Assembly (NCBI GenBank): GCA_025059745.1
Contig: JANXDH010000004.1
Coordinates: forward strand, 235,783 to 299,782
Length of the DNA stretch: 64,000 bases
Source of the DNA: Aigarchaeota archaeon
Lineage (GTDB): Archaea > Thermoproteota > Nitrososphaeria_A > Caldarchaeales > Calditenuaceae
Direction: 5' to 3'
In this document: positions 52,259-60,520 of the stretch, one piece after another
Layout of the letters: each line of letters begins with the position of its first letter
Position numbering within the stretch: the stretch's first letter is position 1
Position numbers and translations under genes: made by a program
Notes under the pieces: generated by a model
Database searches by the model: none
The model's input: the letters and a program-made list of their open reading frames with translations, nothing else
Told to the model about the DNA's origin: nothing

Positions 52259-53215
52259 GTGCTGAGGTACGAGTACGAGATACCGAGAGGCATAGAGGAG
52301 GTCAGGTCCTTCTTCTACAACCCTAAGAACCTCGAGAGGGTCTGGCCGAGGGAGTTCAGGTTGAGACTCCTGAGCGAACCGAGGACGCTTACGGAGGGCG
52401 CGGAGTACGACGCTGCGATCAGGTTACTCGGGCAAGACTTCAACGTCAAATTCAGGGTCATTCAACATGATGACCTAGGCACCACACACGAGACTGTCAT
52501 GTTTCCCTTCGGAAAGTTATGGCACAGGCAGAGGTTCTCACCGATAGCTGGAGGGGTCAGGGTCGAAGAGGAGTTCGAGGTGAGAGGTACGCCCCTCAAA
52601 CCCATCGCCGAGAGGGTCCTGAAGAGGGCACTCGACTACAGAGTGAAGTGGGTATTGCACTTCTTCGGTCTCGCCCCTCAGCCGACCTTTAACGACCCGT
52701 TCAGGATACCTCTCTCCGTTGGGAACGCTCTCAGCGCTCTCCTAGTTGGATTGGCGGTCCTCATCGCGGCGTGGGAACTTCAGTGGCCCATCAACCTCAT
52801 AGGTAAGTTCGTGGCCTGGTTCCTCCTCTGGTTCTTCACACACGATCTGGCCCACTACGTCGTCGGGTCGCTCCTATCTGTACGGTTCAGTCATTACTTC
52901 GTCGGTCTGTCCAATTTGACGAGGTGGTCTAAATTCCCTGCCTCGCTCAAACCGTTGATCGTGGTCCTCGGCATCAAGATCAACAGGAAGGACAGCAGAG
53001 GAGGTAAGAGGTCCTTCGCTGCGATGTATCTCGCCGGACCTGTCGCATCGATGGTGGCACCCTTCATCGTCCCGCTCATCGAACTGTCAAGGAACCCCTT
53101 GAGCCTCTTGGGTGTGGCTTTCCTGGTTATATCATTAGCGAACCTGATCTTCTCGCTCAGGCTGAGCTCTGAGTACGGGTGTATCGCAAAATCCCTCAAG
53201 GTCCTTAGGTCCTGA
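52259..53215 (+). CDS. START/SRPBCC domain fused to membrane protease-like domain
   Basis: A 318-residue protein from GTG 52259. Residues ~1-145 form an SRPBCC/START-like ligand-binding barrel (EYEIPRGIEEVRSFFYNPKNLERVWP). Residues ~160-310 are membrane-embedded, with FFTHDLAHYVVG (HDxxH in place of HExxH) and YLAGPVASMVAPF, resembling M50/site-2-protease membrane zinc proteases. If active it would be a lipid-binding membrane protease; the Glu-to-Asp change may lower or abolish activity. The last 81 nt overlap the convergent Mtq2-like gene. Confidence 0.65.
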   Translation: MLRYEYEIPRGIEEVRSFFYNPKNLERVWPREFRLRLLSEPRTLTEGAEYDAAIRLLGQDFNVKFRVIQHDDLGTTHETVMFPFGKLWHRQRFSPIAGGVRVEEEFEVRGTPLKPIAERVLKRALDYRVKWVLHFFGLAPQPTFNDPFRIPLSVGNALSALLVGLAVLIAAWELQWPINLIGKFVAWFLLWFFTHDLAHYVVGSLLSVRFSHYFVGLSNLTRWSKFPASLKPLIVVLGIKINRKDSRGGKRSFAAMYLAGPVASMVAPFIVPLIELSRNPLSLLGVAFLVISLANLIFSLRLSSEYGCIAKSLKVLRS

Positions 53216-53776
53216 ATCGGATGAACCCGGAGAGATCAGGAGTACCATGAGCTCCTCGAAGAAGAGGTGCCTCTTGGAGATCACACTCGCCCTGTGACCG
53301 ATCGACTCGAGGTAACGATACATTCCGGGTAGGTCGCTGAGGCTCGAGACGACCACCACCGAGTCACACTCGAACCTGCGGGACTCCTCGATCACTCTGA
53401 TGCAGGTCTCGATACCAGTGGGCCCTCCCTCGATGCTGAGGTCCCAGAGCCCCTCATCAGGTAGATATGGCGGGTTCGAGACAATAAGATCGAGTCTAAC
53501 TCCGCTCCTGATGCAAGATAACTCGGGTGTCACGATCAGGTGCACCCCCTCCGCCTTAGAACCCAATGATCGTCTGGCGTGAAGCGCAGCCTCCTCTGAC
53601 AGGTCGGTGGCTATCACCTCATCAGCCCTCTCGGACAACAAGCTGGTGACGTAACCGGATCCGAAACCGATCTCCGCAACCCTCTTCCCCCTCAGGTCAG
53701 CTACGCGCAAAGAATCCTCGAGCAACCATGTGTCGTCTGATGGTGGGTAGACCGTTCGACCTTCAGAGGTTGACAC
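53135..53776 (-). CDS. HemK/Mtq2-type glutamine methyltransferase for release factor
   Basis: A 213-residue SAM enzyme. YPPSDDTWLL at the N-terminus, AEIGFGSGYVTSLL (SAM motif) and VSNPPYLP (NPPY) match the Mtq2/HemK family, which methylates the GGQ glutamine of release factors. The aRF1 gene directly upstream overlaps it by 14 nt, so target and modifier are one operon. The C-terminal ~35 residues past the fold are non-conserved and lie in the 81-nt overlap with the convergent gene. Confidence 0.85.
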   Translation of the reverse strand: MSTSEGRTVYPPSDDTWLLEDSLRVADLRGKRVAEIGFGSGYVTSLLSERADEVIATDLSEEAALHARRSLGSKAEGVHLIVTPELSCIRSGVRLDLIVSNPPYLPDEGLWDLSIEGGPTGIETCIRVIEESRRFECDSVVVVSSLSDLPGMYRYLESIGHRASVISKRHLFFEELMVLLISPGSSDSGPKDLEGFCDTPVLRAQPEREDQVR

Positions 53777-55031
53777 CCTTCATCACCCCCGCGAGCCCCT
53801 GGAGGGTGGACTTGAAGACCTCTCCCGCCTCGGTCGTTGAAGAGATTATCTCGACTTTAGTACCAGTCTCCTCGGCCTCGCCTATAAGCACGTCTAGAAG
53901 CCTCCTCTCACCCTCTTTGGTCAGCGTCTGGTTGCCACATTTGGGACACTTGGAGGCCAATCTGGCGGGTAACTCAGAGATCAACCCCGCGGAGGACGTG
54001 GTCACAGCCTCGAGGTGGTCACAGTTCGTGCATCTGATGGTGACCTCGTAGAGGTCCAGGTCTTCGGAGACTATCAGTAGCGAGAGTTGGTTGCGCCTCA
54101 GAGCCTCTCTGACCTGTCTGGTTCCATACACGACACCGTGACCGCTCACGACCAACCTCATCAGCGAGTCCACCAGCCTCCTCTCTCGTACTAACTGCAA
54201 CTCGCTCAAAAGCTCCGAGGACTTGTCTATAGCCTCCCTCACTCCCTCCTCACCCGAGTACGAGGTGTCGATGACGCGTATCTTGTCTTTGAACGTGTAG
54301 TGAAGCATTCCCTCCTTCGATAGGACCTCTTTAGTTGGACCCGGGCCCGCGAGTATTATCGCCTTTATCTCAGGGTACTTCAGGAAGAGCTCGTTCGCGT
54401 GGTCCGCGACCCTTCTGTAGTACTCTGTGAGGGCTTGCTCCCTCAACCTCTCGAACCTCCTCGCCGACTGTCCGCCCGCCCTATGCTTCCCCGGGATCCC
54501 CGAGGTGTAGGTCTCCAGCTCGACTATCCTGCTCCCCCTAATCACCGCTATGGCGGCCTCCTCGTTGTCCAATACGATGACGCCGAAGGCCTCCCTCTCT
54601 CTCAGCATCTCCTTCAGGATATCAACGTGGAACTTGCTATCGCACCTGTAGAGGAATGTGTTGATCGACTCGGGCGGGATTACGTGGTAGACCTCTATCT
54701 TCTCGGTCCCAGGTCCAGACTGAGGTATTGCGCCGCTGAAGACGACCAGACCGTTCTCCGGGACCTCGTTGAAGAGCTTGAGCCTCTGGATGGCACTCTC
54801 TATCGCGTCCATCACGTTCTTCCTAGTAGACTTGGACTTTATGTTGGCGGCCGTCGAGTACTCCTGCCTCAAGTAACCGATGACCTCATCGACCCGACGG
54901 TTCGGGGGTATGTACAGGGTGACTAGTTCGGTGCCCCTCCCCTCCCTCTTCTCCAGCTCATCTATGAGGCGCCTGAACTTGTAACGAGTCACCGAGTCAC
55001 CGTTCACCATATCGCAGATACACACCCCCAA
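53763..55031 (-). CDS. prf1: Peptide chain release factor aRF1
   Basis: The archaeal release factor reads all three stop codons and triggers peptide release. The 422-residue protein has TAANIKSKSTR (NIKS, stop decoding) and HRAGGQSARRF (GGQ, catalysis), plus a zinc-type segment (CTNCD...CPKC) in the C-terminal domain. The start may be GTG 55031 or ATG 55010 (MVNGDSVTRYKF). Mtq2 follows with a 14-nt overlap. Confidence 0.93.
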   Translation of the reverse strand: MGVCICDMVNGDSVTRYKFRRLIDELEKREGRGTELVTLYIPPNRRVDEVIGYLRQEYSTAANIKSKSTRKNVMDAIESAIQRLKLFNEVPENGLVVFSGAIPQSGPGTEKIEVYHVIPPESINTFLYRCDSKFHVDILKEMLREREAFGVIVLDNEEAAIAVIRGSRIVELETYTSGIPGKHRAGGQSARRFERLREQALTEYYRRVADHANELFLKYPEIKAIILAGPGPTKEVLSKEGMLHYTFKDKIRVIDTSYSGEEGVREAIDKSSELLSELQLVRERRLVDSLMRLVVSGHGVVYGTRQVREALRRNQLSLLIVSEDLDLYEVTIRCTNCDHLEAVTTSSAGLISELPARLASKCPKCGNQTLTKEGERRLLDVLIGEAEETGTKVEIISSTTEAGEVFKSTLQGLAGVMKGVNL

Positions 55032-55192
55032 GTAGACGCTAGAAGGAAAAGTCGGCCGACGAATTAGTAGACGGGCCGGTAGACAACCCTCCTAGACACT
55101 TCATACTCAGCGATCTAAAAAATCTATACTCCCGCGACCCCCGTAGTTGAGCACTTATATTATCTCCGCTCAGGGTAACTAGGAAGTCAGGC

Positions 55193-56053
55193 TTGAAAGA
55201 AATGACGTTCATGGAGCACGTCAAGGAGCTGCGCGACAGACTGAAGGTAGTCGCGCTATCGTACGTCGTCTCCCTCATATTCTGGTTGATAATACCGAGG
55301 GACCTGACCAATCCCGCATCACTCCTCGAGGGGATATACGAGCCTATGCTCTCTCTCGTACTGGATAACGTGAAATCTCTGGCCGGCGATGAGCTCATAA
55401 TAATCGCCGGACGCCTAGCCTCACCATTGGAGATATACTTCATCACGGGCGCCATACTGGCCTTCATAACGTCGCTACCCGTTATAGCCTACGAGACCTA
55501 CAAGTACATCAACCCGGCCCTCTACCCCCACGAGAGGAGGTCCCTCTACGGGTTCATGGCCGCATTCATCGGGCTCTATACCGCGGGCGCGCTCTTCAGC
55601 TACTTCATAGTGGTCCCACTCATCATAAGGTTCTTGGCCTTCTTCGCGAGAGTCATCAAGGCTGACCCCATAATAACCGCATCAGATTACTACATGTTGG
55701 TGTTGAGCTCTATTGCGCTCATGGGCCTACTTTTCACTACGCCCGCGCTTTTCGTACTCCTCGTGCGTTTCGGGGTCGTCTCGACCGACTTCATCAAAAG
55801 GAACAGGATCTACATCTACGGCCTCCTCTACATCCTGATAGCGATAATAACGCCTGACGGGTGGTTGGTCGGCAACACGGTGCTATTCCTTCCGGTCGTT
55901 TCTATGATCGAGGTTGCGCTGATAGTGGCGCGGAGGTACGAGAAGAGGAGAGAGGAGTTGAGCGAGATGAACGCGAAGCAGTGCAAGTTCTGCGGAGGTG
56001 TGGTCTATCCAGATAACCCGTTCTGTACGAGCTGCGGGAGGTCGCAAGAGTGA
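55193..56053 (+). CDS. tatC: TatC translocase subunit with C-terminal zinc ribbon
   Basis: TatC is the membrane receptor for twin-arginine signal peptides. The 286-residue protein has the N-terminal EHVKELRDRL, six membrane helices and conserved turns (YKYINPALYPHERR). Unusually, after the last helix it carries KQCKFCGGVVYPDNPFCTSCGRSQE-type zinc ribbon (CKFC...CTSC) on what should be the cytosolic side. TTG 55193 is the track start; ATG 55202 is a good alternative. tatA genes lie 1.0-1.6 kb downstream on the other strand. Confidence 0.9.
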   Translation: MKEMTFMEHVKELRDRLKVVALSYVVSLIFWLIIPRDLTNPASLLEGIYEPMLSLVLDNVKSLAGDELIIIAGRLASPLEIYFITGAILAFITSLPVIAYETYKYINPALYPHERRSLYGFMAAFIGLYTAGALFSYFIVVPLIIRFLAFFARVIKADPIITASDYYMLVLSSIALMGLLFTTPALFVLLVRFGVVSTDFIKRNRIYIYGLLYILIAIITPDGWLVGNTVLFLPVVSMIEVALIVARRYEKRREELSEMNAKQCKFCGGVVYPDNPFCTSCGRSQE

Positions 56054-56059
56054 CCGCTG

Positions 56060-56380
56060 TCACTCACGAGATAACGTTGGGCTCCCCGAGATCCTCTGAA
56101 CGTCCAGCGCGCACCCTATGTCGCCTATCTTAGTCACCATGGCGGTGGCTAGGAGCACCAGCGGTAGAGACCTCTTGCTGCATCTGACCACGTAATTCTG
56201 CGGCTCCCCCCTCATCTTCCAGACCTTTAGGCCTGTCTGACTGAAGCCGATCCATCCCCCGAGGGTCAAGATCACGGACGCGATGGTGTTGTAGATATCG
56301 GTCACGGTCGGGTTTACCTGGACGTCCGACCTGAGCCTCAGCCTCAGGTATCTTTTCTTACCTCTCAACCTCCCACACAC
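56060..56380 (-). CDS. Small membrane protein, unknown
   Basis: A 106-residue protein with two hydrophobic segments (around TIASVILTLGGWIGF and LPLVLLATAMVT) and a very basic N-terminus (GKKRYLRLRLR), which may be untranslated if a later start is used. It overlaps the end of rnp3 by 23 nt and so is probably co-transcribed. No family recognised. Confidence 0.5.
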   Translation of the reverse strand: MCGRLRGKKRYLRLRLRSDVQVNPTVTDIYNTIASVILTLGGWIGFSQTGLKVWKMRGEPQNYVVRCSKRSLPLVLLATAMVTKIGDIGCALDVQRISGSPTLSRE

Positions 56381-57035
56381 CCGATACGTCCACGGTACCA
56401 GTTATCCTCCCCCTGTTCTCTCTCAGTATCTTCAAGGGCACGTCAGAGACTGCGGCGAAGCACCTCTCTGGAGGTAGACCGAGGGTCAGGAGAGCTCCAA
56501 CTAACTGCCTCGGGTTACGCATCTCGATCCACACGGAGGAGCCGGAGGATATAATGACCCTGACGTTGCTCTGCCTCAAGATTTTGAACGACCTCATGAG
56601 CCTCTCGAAGACCTCATAACCACCGCTGAGCAAGTCTCTGAAGACGACCTCCACGGCATTGGTGGTGACCGCTACCAAGTGCTTGTCGATGATCAGACCT
56701 CCCGGAGCACTGATTACGAGCGAATCAACTCGATTATCCCTCAGCGCAGCCATCGCGACCTCCCTGTCATCGGTCCTGACCGATATGAACTCGTAGTACC
56801 ATCTCGTAGAAGATAGCTGATCGTAGAGTTCCCTCCTCTGTTCGGCCTCTATCGTCCTCCGCCTGTAGATCGTCAGTCTCTTGGCCTCAGATGATGACTT
56901 GAGGTCCCCGAACAATTTATCATCGCACTCCAACACCAAGCTTTTGATGCCCATCCCTGAAGCGACGCTCATCATCTTCAGACCCTCCTCCGCACTGATG
57001 GGACATAGCAGGCAGTCAACGAACGAGCGTACCAA
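56358..57035 (-). CDS. rnp3: RNase P protein component 3 (Rpp30/Rnp3)
   Basis: A PHP/TIM-barrel-like subunit of archaeal RNase P. The 225-residue protein has the Rpp30 pattern: SFVDCLLCP, GIKSLVLEC, VDSLVISAPGG, the ISSGS strand, RNPRQLVGALLTLGL and DVPLKILRENR near the end. Rnp4 is also in the window, at 31718. It overlaps the small membrane gene downstream. The TatA-like gene lies 28 nt upstream on the same strand, so the run tatA - tatA-like - rnp3 may be one transcript. Confidence 0.8.
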   Translation of the reverse strand: MVRSFVDCLLCPISAEEGLKMMSVASGMGIKSLVLECDDKLFGDLKSSSEAKRLTIYRRRTIEAEQRRELYDQLSSTRWYYEFISVRTDDREVAMAALRDNRVDSLVISAPGGLIIDKHLVAVTTNAVEVVFRDLLSGGYEVFERLMRSFKILRQSNVRVIISSGSSVWIEMRNPRQLVGALLTLGLPPERCFAAVSDVPLKILRENRGRITGTVDVSGVWEVER

Positions 57036-57063
57036 TCTAACTCATCTACTACTCGGCAAAATA

Positions 57064-57318
57064 TTAACCATGCCGTTCTTTGGCTAACCTCCTGAGCGCC
57101 TCTCTCACCTCTCTCATCACCTCGTCTCTGCTCTTGCCCTCAACGCTCACACCAAGTGTATCGGCGATCCTCATTAACTGGTCGTCGCTCTCGCTCTTGG
57201 ACGCCCTCCGGATCTCTCCGATGCTTCTAGCGAAACGTATAACAATCTCGGGCTTGAAGATCACTATCAGGACTACGACCAAGACGATCAGTAGAAGAGT
57301 CTCGAGTGGGGTTATCAA
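57064..57318 (-). CDS. TatA-like protein
   Basis: An 84-residue protein with one N-terminal helix (TLLLIVLVVVLIVIF), a hinge PEIVIRFARSIGEIRR like the amphipathic helix of TatA, and a C-terminal ~35-residue domain (DDQLMRIADTLGVSVEGKSRDEVMREV). The FGP hinge of true TatA is FKP here. The C-terminal domain is shared with the neighbouring TatA. It may be a second TatA/TatB-type pore subunit. Confidence 0.72.
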   Translation of the reverse strand: MITPLETLLLIVLVVVLIVIFKPEIVIRFARSIGEIRRASKSESDDQLMRIADTLGVSVEGKSRDEVMREVREALRRLAKERHG

Positions 57319-57336
57319 GTCTAATGCTCAGGCCCC

Positions 57337-57636
57337 TCAACGTAACTTCTTCGAGACCTCCTCTGCGATCTGCTCCCTCGTCTTTCCCTCCGTGCTTATT
57401 CCTAGGACCGCCGCGACCTCGAGCAACTTATCATCGTTCGGTGTGCTCTTGACCTCGACGACCCTTTGTGGGGACTCGACCTGCTGGGCCCTATCCGTCT
57501 CCTTAGACGCCTTATCGAACTCCTTCTTGGCCTGACCGAAGGCCTTGGCGATCTTCGGTATCTTCTCGGGCCCCCAGATCAGAAGAACTATCACTATAAC
57601 CGCTATGATGATCCACTCCAGCCCCCATACTGCCAT
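57337..57636 (-). CDS. tatA: TatA pore-forming subunit
   Basis: A 99-residue TatA. One N-terminal helix (EWIIIAVIVIVLLIWGPEKIPKIAKAFGQAKKEF) with the usual W/GPxKIP hinge and amphipathic helix, then a Glu/Gln/Arg-rich linker and a C-terminal domain (DDKLLEVAAVLGISTEGKTREQIAEEV) not found in ordinary TatA. ATG 57636 lies ~31 nt from the minus TATA gttatatata. It is divergent from the peroxiredoxin gene. Confidence 0.88.
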   Translation of the reverse strand: MAVWGLEWIIIAVIVIVLLIWGPEKIPKIAKAFGQAKKEFDKASKETDRAQQVESPQRVVEVKSTPNDDKLLEVAAVLGISTEGKTREQIAEEVSKKLR

Positions 57637-57677
57637 ATTTCTACCGTATAGAAGCCCACCCTATATATAACCTTTAA

Positions 57678-57722
57678 AGATTTTTAGAAATCTGCATTGT
57701 AACTGAGTTACAGATAATAAAT
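57678..57722 (+). promoter_or_regulatory. Inverted repeats and TATA before peroxiredoxin
   Basis: Two perfect inverted repeats, AGATTT-TTAG-AAATCT (57678-57693) and TGTAAC-TGA-GTTACA (57698-57712), stand directly upstream of the TATA-like gataataaat (57713-57722), which is ~27 nt before ATG 57744. Placement suits a redox- or stress-responsive regulator acting at the BRE/TATA. Confidence 0.6.
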
Positions 57723-57743
57723 CCCAAGTTCAATACTCGTCGT

Positions 57744-58214
57744 ATGTTGAAAGTGGGAGACCTTGCGAGGGACTTCACGCTGCCCGATCAGAACAGGCAG
57801 CTGAGGTCACTATCGGAGTTCAAGGGCAAGAAGCTGGTACTGGCGTTCTTCCCGGGCGCGTTCACATCGGTCTGCACGAAAGAGATGTGCAGGTTCAGGG
57901 ACGACTTGGCCAAGCTAAAACAACTTAACGCAGATGTGATAGGCGTGAGTGTCAACGATCCCTTCACGCTGAAGGCCTTCGATGACGCAAACAAACTCGG
58001 CTTCCCCCTCCTCTCGGATCACACTAGATCGGTCTCGAGGGAGTACTCAGGATTGCACGAGGACTTCGTGGGGCTCAAGGGGTACTCTGTCGCCAAGAGG
58101 GCCGTTTTCGTCTTAGACAGCTCTCAACGGATCAGATACGCGTGGATATCTGATAACCCCGGAGTGGAGCCCAACTACGCCGAGATCAATAAAGCGCTCT
58201 CCGAGATAACCTAA
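57744..58214 (+). CDS. Peroxiredoxin (Bcp/AhpE-type)
   Basis: A 156-residue thiol peroxidase. LPDQNRQLRSLSEFKGKKLVLAFFPGAFTSVCTKEMC contains the peroxidatic cysteine in the PxxxTxxC setting, with a second cysteine five residues later, a 1-Cys/2-Cys Prx5/Bcp pattern. The C-terminus VEPNYAEINKAL is typical. It is preceded by strong inverted repeats. The gene ends 4 nt into the convergent SDR gene. Confidence 0.9.
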   Translation: MLKVGDLARDFTLPDQNRQLRSLSEFKGKKLVLAFFPGAFTSVCTKEMCRFRDDLAKLKQLNADVIGVSVNDPFTLKAFDDANKLGFPLLSDHTRSVSREYSGLHEDFVGLKGYSVAKRAVFVLDSSQRIRYAWISDNPGVEPNYAEINKALSEIT

Positions 58215-58978
58215 GACATAACGGTCCCACCGTCTATCACGATCGTCTGGCCGTTAACGAAGCTGAACGCATCGGTCGCTAGAGCGAGCGCTACCTTTGC
58301 TACTTCCTCCGGCTCTCCCCACCTCCTCATTGGTGACTCCTCGGCCAGTCTCCTCCTCTCGTCCACATCGAGCGAGTCGTAGGTGATCGAGGTCCTGATG
58401 TTGCCCAACGCCAACGCGTAGGACCTGATGTTGTACCTACCGTTCTCTGCGGCTATCGATCTGACCAGTGAGATTATTGCGGACTTGGCGAAGGTGTATG
58501 CGGCGCCGTGGACGTGCCAGCTCACCGCGGGTGTCGACGTCGTCAGTATTATCGTGCCTCCACCGCTCCTCCTCATGACCGGTATCACCTCTCTGACTGC
58601 AGAGAAGGACGATAGAAAATCGGCTCTGAATATCTCCGTCACTAACTCCTCATCGAGTTCATGCAGTTCCCGGAACCATATCTCCCTCTTGAACTGATAT
58701 CCCACGTAACTCACCAGCACATCCACCCTTCCGAAGGCCTCCAGCGCGGCCTCTATGACCTGCTTTGGCACGCCCTTGACTGTCAGATCGGCCTGTAAAG
58801 TCCTGACCCTGACATTATACCTCGAACAGATCTCGCCGACCTCATTCAACCTCTCTCCTCTCCTTCCCACTAATAGCAGCGATGAACCGGACTCCGCGAA
58901 CACCCTACCGGTCTCCCTACCTATCTCGCTGGTGGCGCCCAATATCACGGACACCTTCCCCGCTAACGGTGACCTCAC
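58211..58978 (-). CDS. Short-chain dehydrogenase/reductase
   Basis: A 255-residue classical SDR. GATSEIGRETG is the NAD(P)-binding glycine motif, SYVGY lies in the NAG position, and the catalytic Tyr-Lys is in YTFAKSA, with serine in TTSTPAVSW. The C-terminus VNGQTIVIDGG is typical. The acidic/basic choice after strand 2 (VGRRGERL) favours NADPH. The substrate is unknown. Confidence 0.86.
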   Translation of the reverse strand: MRSPLAGKVSVILGATSEIGRETGRVFAESGSSLLLVGRRGERLNEVGEICSRYNVRVRTLQADLTVKGVPKQVIEAALEAFGRVDVLVSYVGYQFKREIWFRELHELDEELVTEIFRADFLSSFSAVREVIPVMRRSGGGTIILTTSTPAVSWHVHGAAYTFAKSAIISLVRSIAAENGRYNIRSYALALGNIRTSITYDSLDVDERRRLAEESPMRRWGEPEEVAKVALALATDAFSFVNGQTIVIDGGTVMS

Positions 58979-59011
58979 GTCCTAGTAGAGGGGAACTGTA
59001 CCTATTAATCG

Positions 59012-59434
59012 CTAGCGCCTATCGGCATCTGACCTCACGAGTATCCGCTCGTTTACATCGTTCACTTTCGTGAAGACCCATCCTTTGTTGAGAAACCTCA
59101 CAGCTATGACGGGCGTGGGCTTGAAGAGGTGGTTACAGGAGGGACACCTGAGCTGGAAGAGTTCGGTGAACTCCACGAGCCGCCTGACCTGATCGGGCGG
59201 TAGATATACCGCGTGGCCGGTGGTAGACTTGACCTCTATTGCGTAGAACTCCCCGTTATCGACCGCCAGTACGTCGGGTTTCAGCATCTTCCCGGTCCCG
59301 CTGCCGGGCGTCCTGACGGCGTAGTAGCCGGGTCTCCTCTTGTCGACGAACTTCTTGACCAAGTAGTACTCACCCTCGTATCCGATGCGATACCTGTAAC
59401 GCCTCGCAGAGGGGTTCTTCGGCCTCTTCGGCAT
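59012..59434 (-). CDS. hjc: Holliday junction resolvase Hjc
   Basis: A 140-residue endonuclease that resolves Holliday junctions. The nuclease fold shows GYEGEYYLVKKF (Glu), the PGSGTGKMLKPDVLA loop with the metal-binding Asp, and AIEVKST (Glu, Lys). A CPSC pair in the C-terminal half may stabilise the fold. The track start at 59494 is replaced by ATG 59434, which lies ~30 nt from the minus TATA acttatataa. It is divergent from the Lrp gene. Confidence 0.87.
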   Translation of the reverse strand: MPKRPKNPSARRYRYRIGYEGEYYLVKKFVDKRRPGYYAVRTPGSGTGKMLKPDVLAVDNGEFYAIEVKSTTGHAVYLPPDQVRRLVEFTELFQLRCPSCNHLFKPTPVIAVRFLNKGWVFTKVNDVNERILVRSDADRR

Positions 59435-59546
59435 CTCCGCGAGAGACGTTGGTGCGCGGTTATATAAGTTGAGGGGTCGATCGCCAAACATCATACCTCC
59501 GTATCAGATAACACAAGTAAAGTTCAATTACACGTCAGATGAGACT

Positions 59547-60011
59547 ATGGACGTGGAAGAGTTAGATGGGCTGGACATGGAGATACTCAGGCTCCTCCAG
59601 GAGGACGGACGGATCTCCTACTCGGACATCGCCAAGCAGCTGAGAGTGCACGAGAACACGATAAGGTTCAGGGTGAGGCGCCTGATAGATAGAGGGGTGA
59701 TAAGGAAGATAGTCGCCCTGGTGGACCCGAAGAAGATAGGTCTGACGCACTCCGCGGCCTTCATGATCAAGGCAGACCCAAAGAAGGTGGATAGCGTCGC
59801 GTCAGTCCTCGCGTCGATGAAGGAGGTGACCAACGTATATCAGTTCACGGGTGAGTACGACTTCATAGTTGTGACGTTCGCGAGCGACATGAAATCCATG
59901 CAAGACCTGATCAACAAGGTGAAGAAGATAGACGGGATAAGGGAGGTGAACGTGCTCATGACGACGAACGTCATAAAGTCGGAGGTCAGGTACTCGCTCC
60001 TGACGAGTTAA
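59547..60011 (+). CDS. Lrp/AsnC-family transcription regulator
   Basis: A 154-residue regulator: an N-terminal helix-turn-helix (LDMEILRLLQEDGRISYSDIAKQL) then a RAM ligand-binding domain (GLTHSAAFMIKADPKKVDSVASVLASMKEV and YDFIVVTFASDM). Ligand unknown, likely an amino acid. ATG 59547 is the start; the extension in the track (59469) has no HTH similarity. It is convergent with DoxX. Confidence 0.88.
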   Translation: MDVEELDGLDMEILRLLQEDGRISYSDIAKQLRVHENTIRFRVRRLIDRGVIRKIVALVDPKKIGLTHSAAFMIKADPKKVDSVASVLASMKEVTNVYQFTGEYDFIVVTFASDMKSMQDLINKVKKIDGIREVNVLMTTNVIKSEVRYSLLTS

Positions 60012-60018
60012 AGCAATC

Positions 60019-60495
60019 TCATATTCCGAGTACTGCGTCGAGTGATAGAGACCCCGCGCCTGTGATAAGCAACAAGACAGAAGCGCCGAGTATCAGCAGG
60101 TCGAACTCCCATCCGCCGACGGCGGAGACGAAGGCCCTCATGTTCTTGCGTGACATCTGAACCATCTGTTGCAATATCTCAGGCGGGGGTACGACCTTGT
60201 AGATCACCGCAGTGTAGAGCACTATGGTACCAATCATCTGGAGCGCGAAGAGCAGAGAGACGACCCTAGTCAATAGTCCAAGCATGAGGAAGAGGCCCCC
60301 GATCAGTTCCAGTAATGCCACCAGGTCGAAGAGCCACCCCCTTATACCTAGCTGTCTCATACCGCCCCTCATAGCAGCACGTGATGGGTTGACCAGTTTG
60401 GGGATCCCGTGGACCATCATTATGAAGCCCAGCGACGCGCGCAGCACCAGCAAGCCTACGCCCTCATATGACGCAAGGAAATCTAATATCGCCAT
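60019..60495 (-). CDS. DoxX-family membrane protein
   Basis: A 158-residue four-helix membrane protein of the DoxX family (EGVGLLVLRASLGFIMMVHGIPKL, LLGLLTRVVSLLFALQMIG, LLILGASVLLLITGAGS). DoxX proteins relate to quinone reduction or redox stress; in Acidianus they are thiosulfate:quinone oxidoreductase parts. ATG 60495 fits the TATA distance better than 60510. It is divergent from an HxlR regulator and shares its TATA region. Confidence 0.78.
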   Translation of the reverse strand: MAILDFLASYEGVGLLVLRASLGFIMMVHGIPKLVNPSRAAMRGGMRQLGIRGWLFDLVALLELIGGLFLMLGLLTRVVSLLFALQMIGTIVLYTAVIYKVVPPPEILQQMVQMSRKNMRAFVSAVGGWEFDLLILGASVLLLITGAGSLSLDAVLGI

Positions 60496-60520
60496 GCCTC
60501 TTAGTAGCATGTTGCAACCT

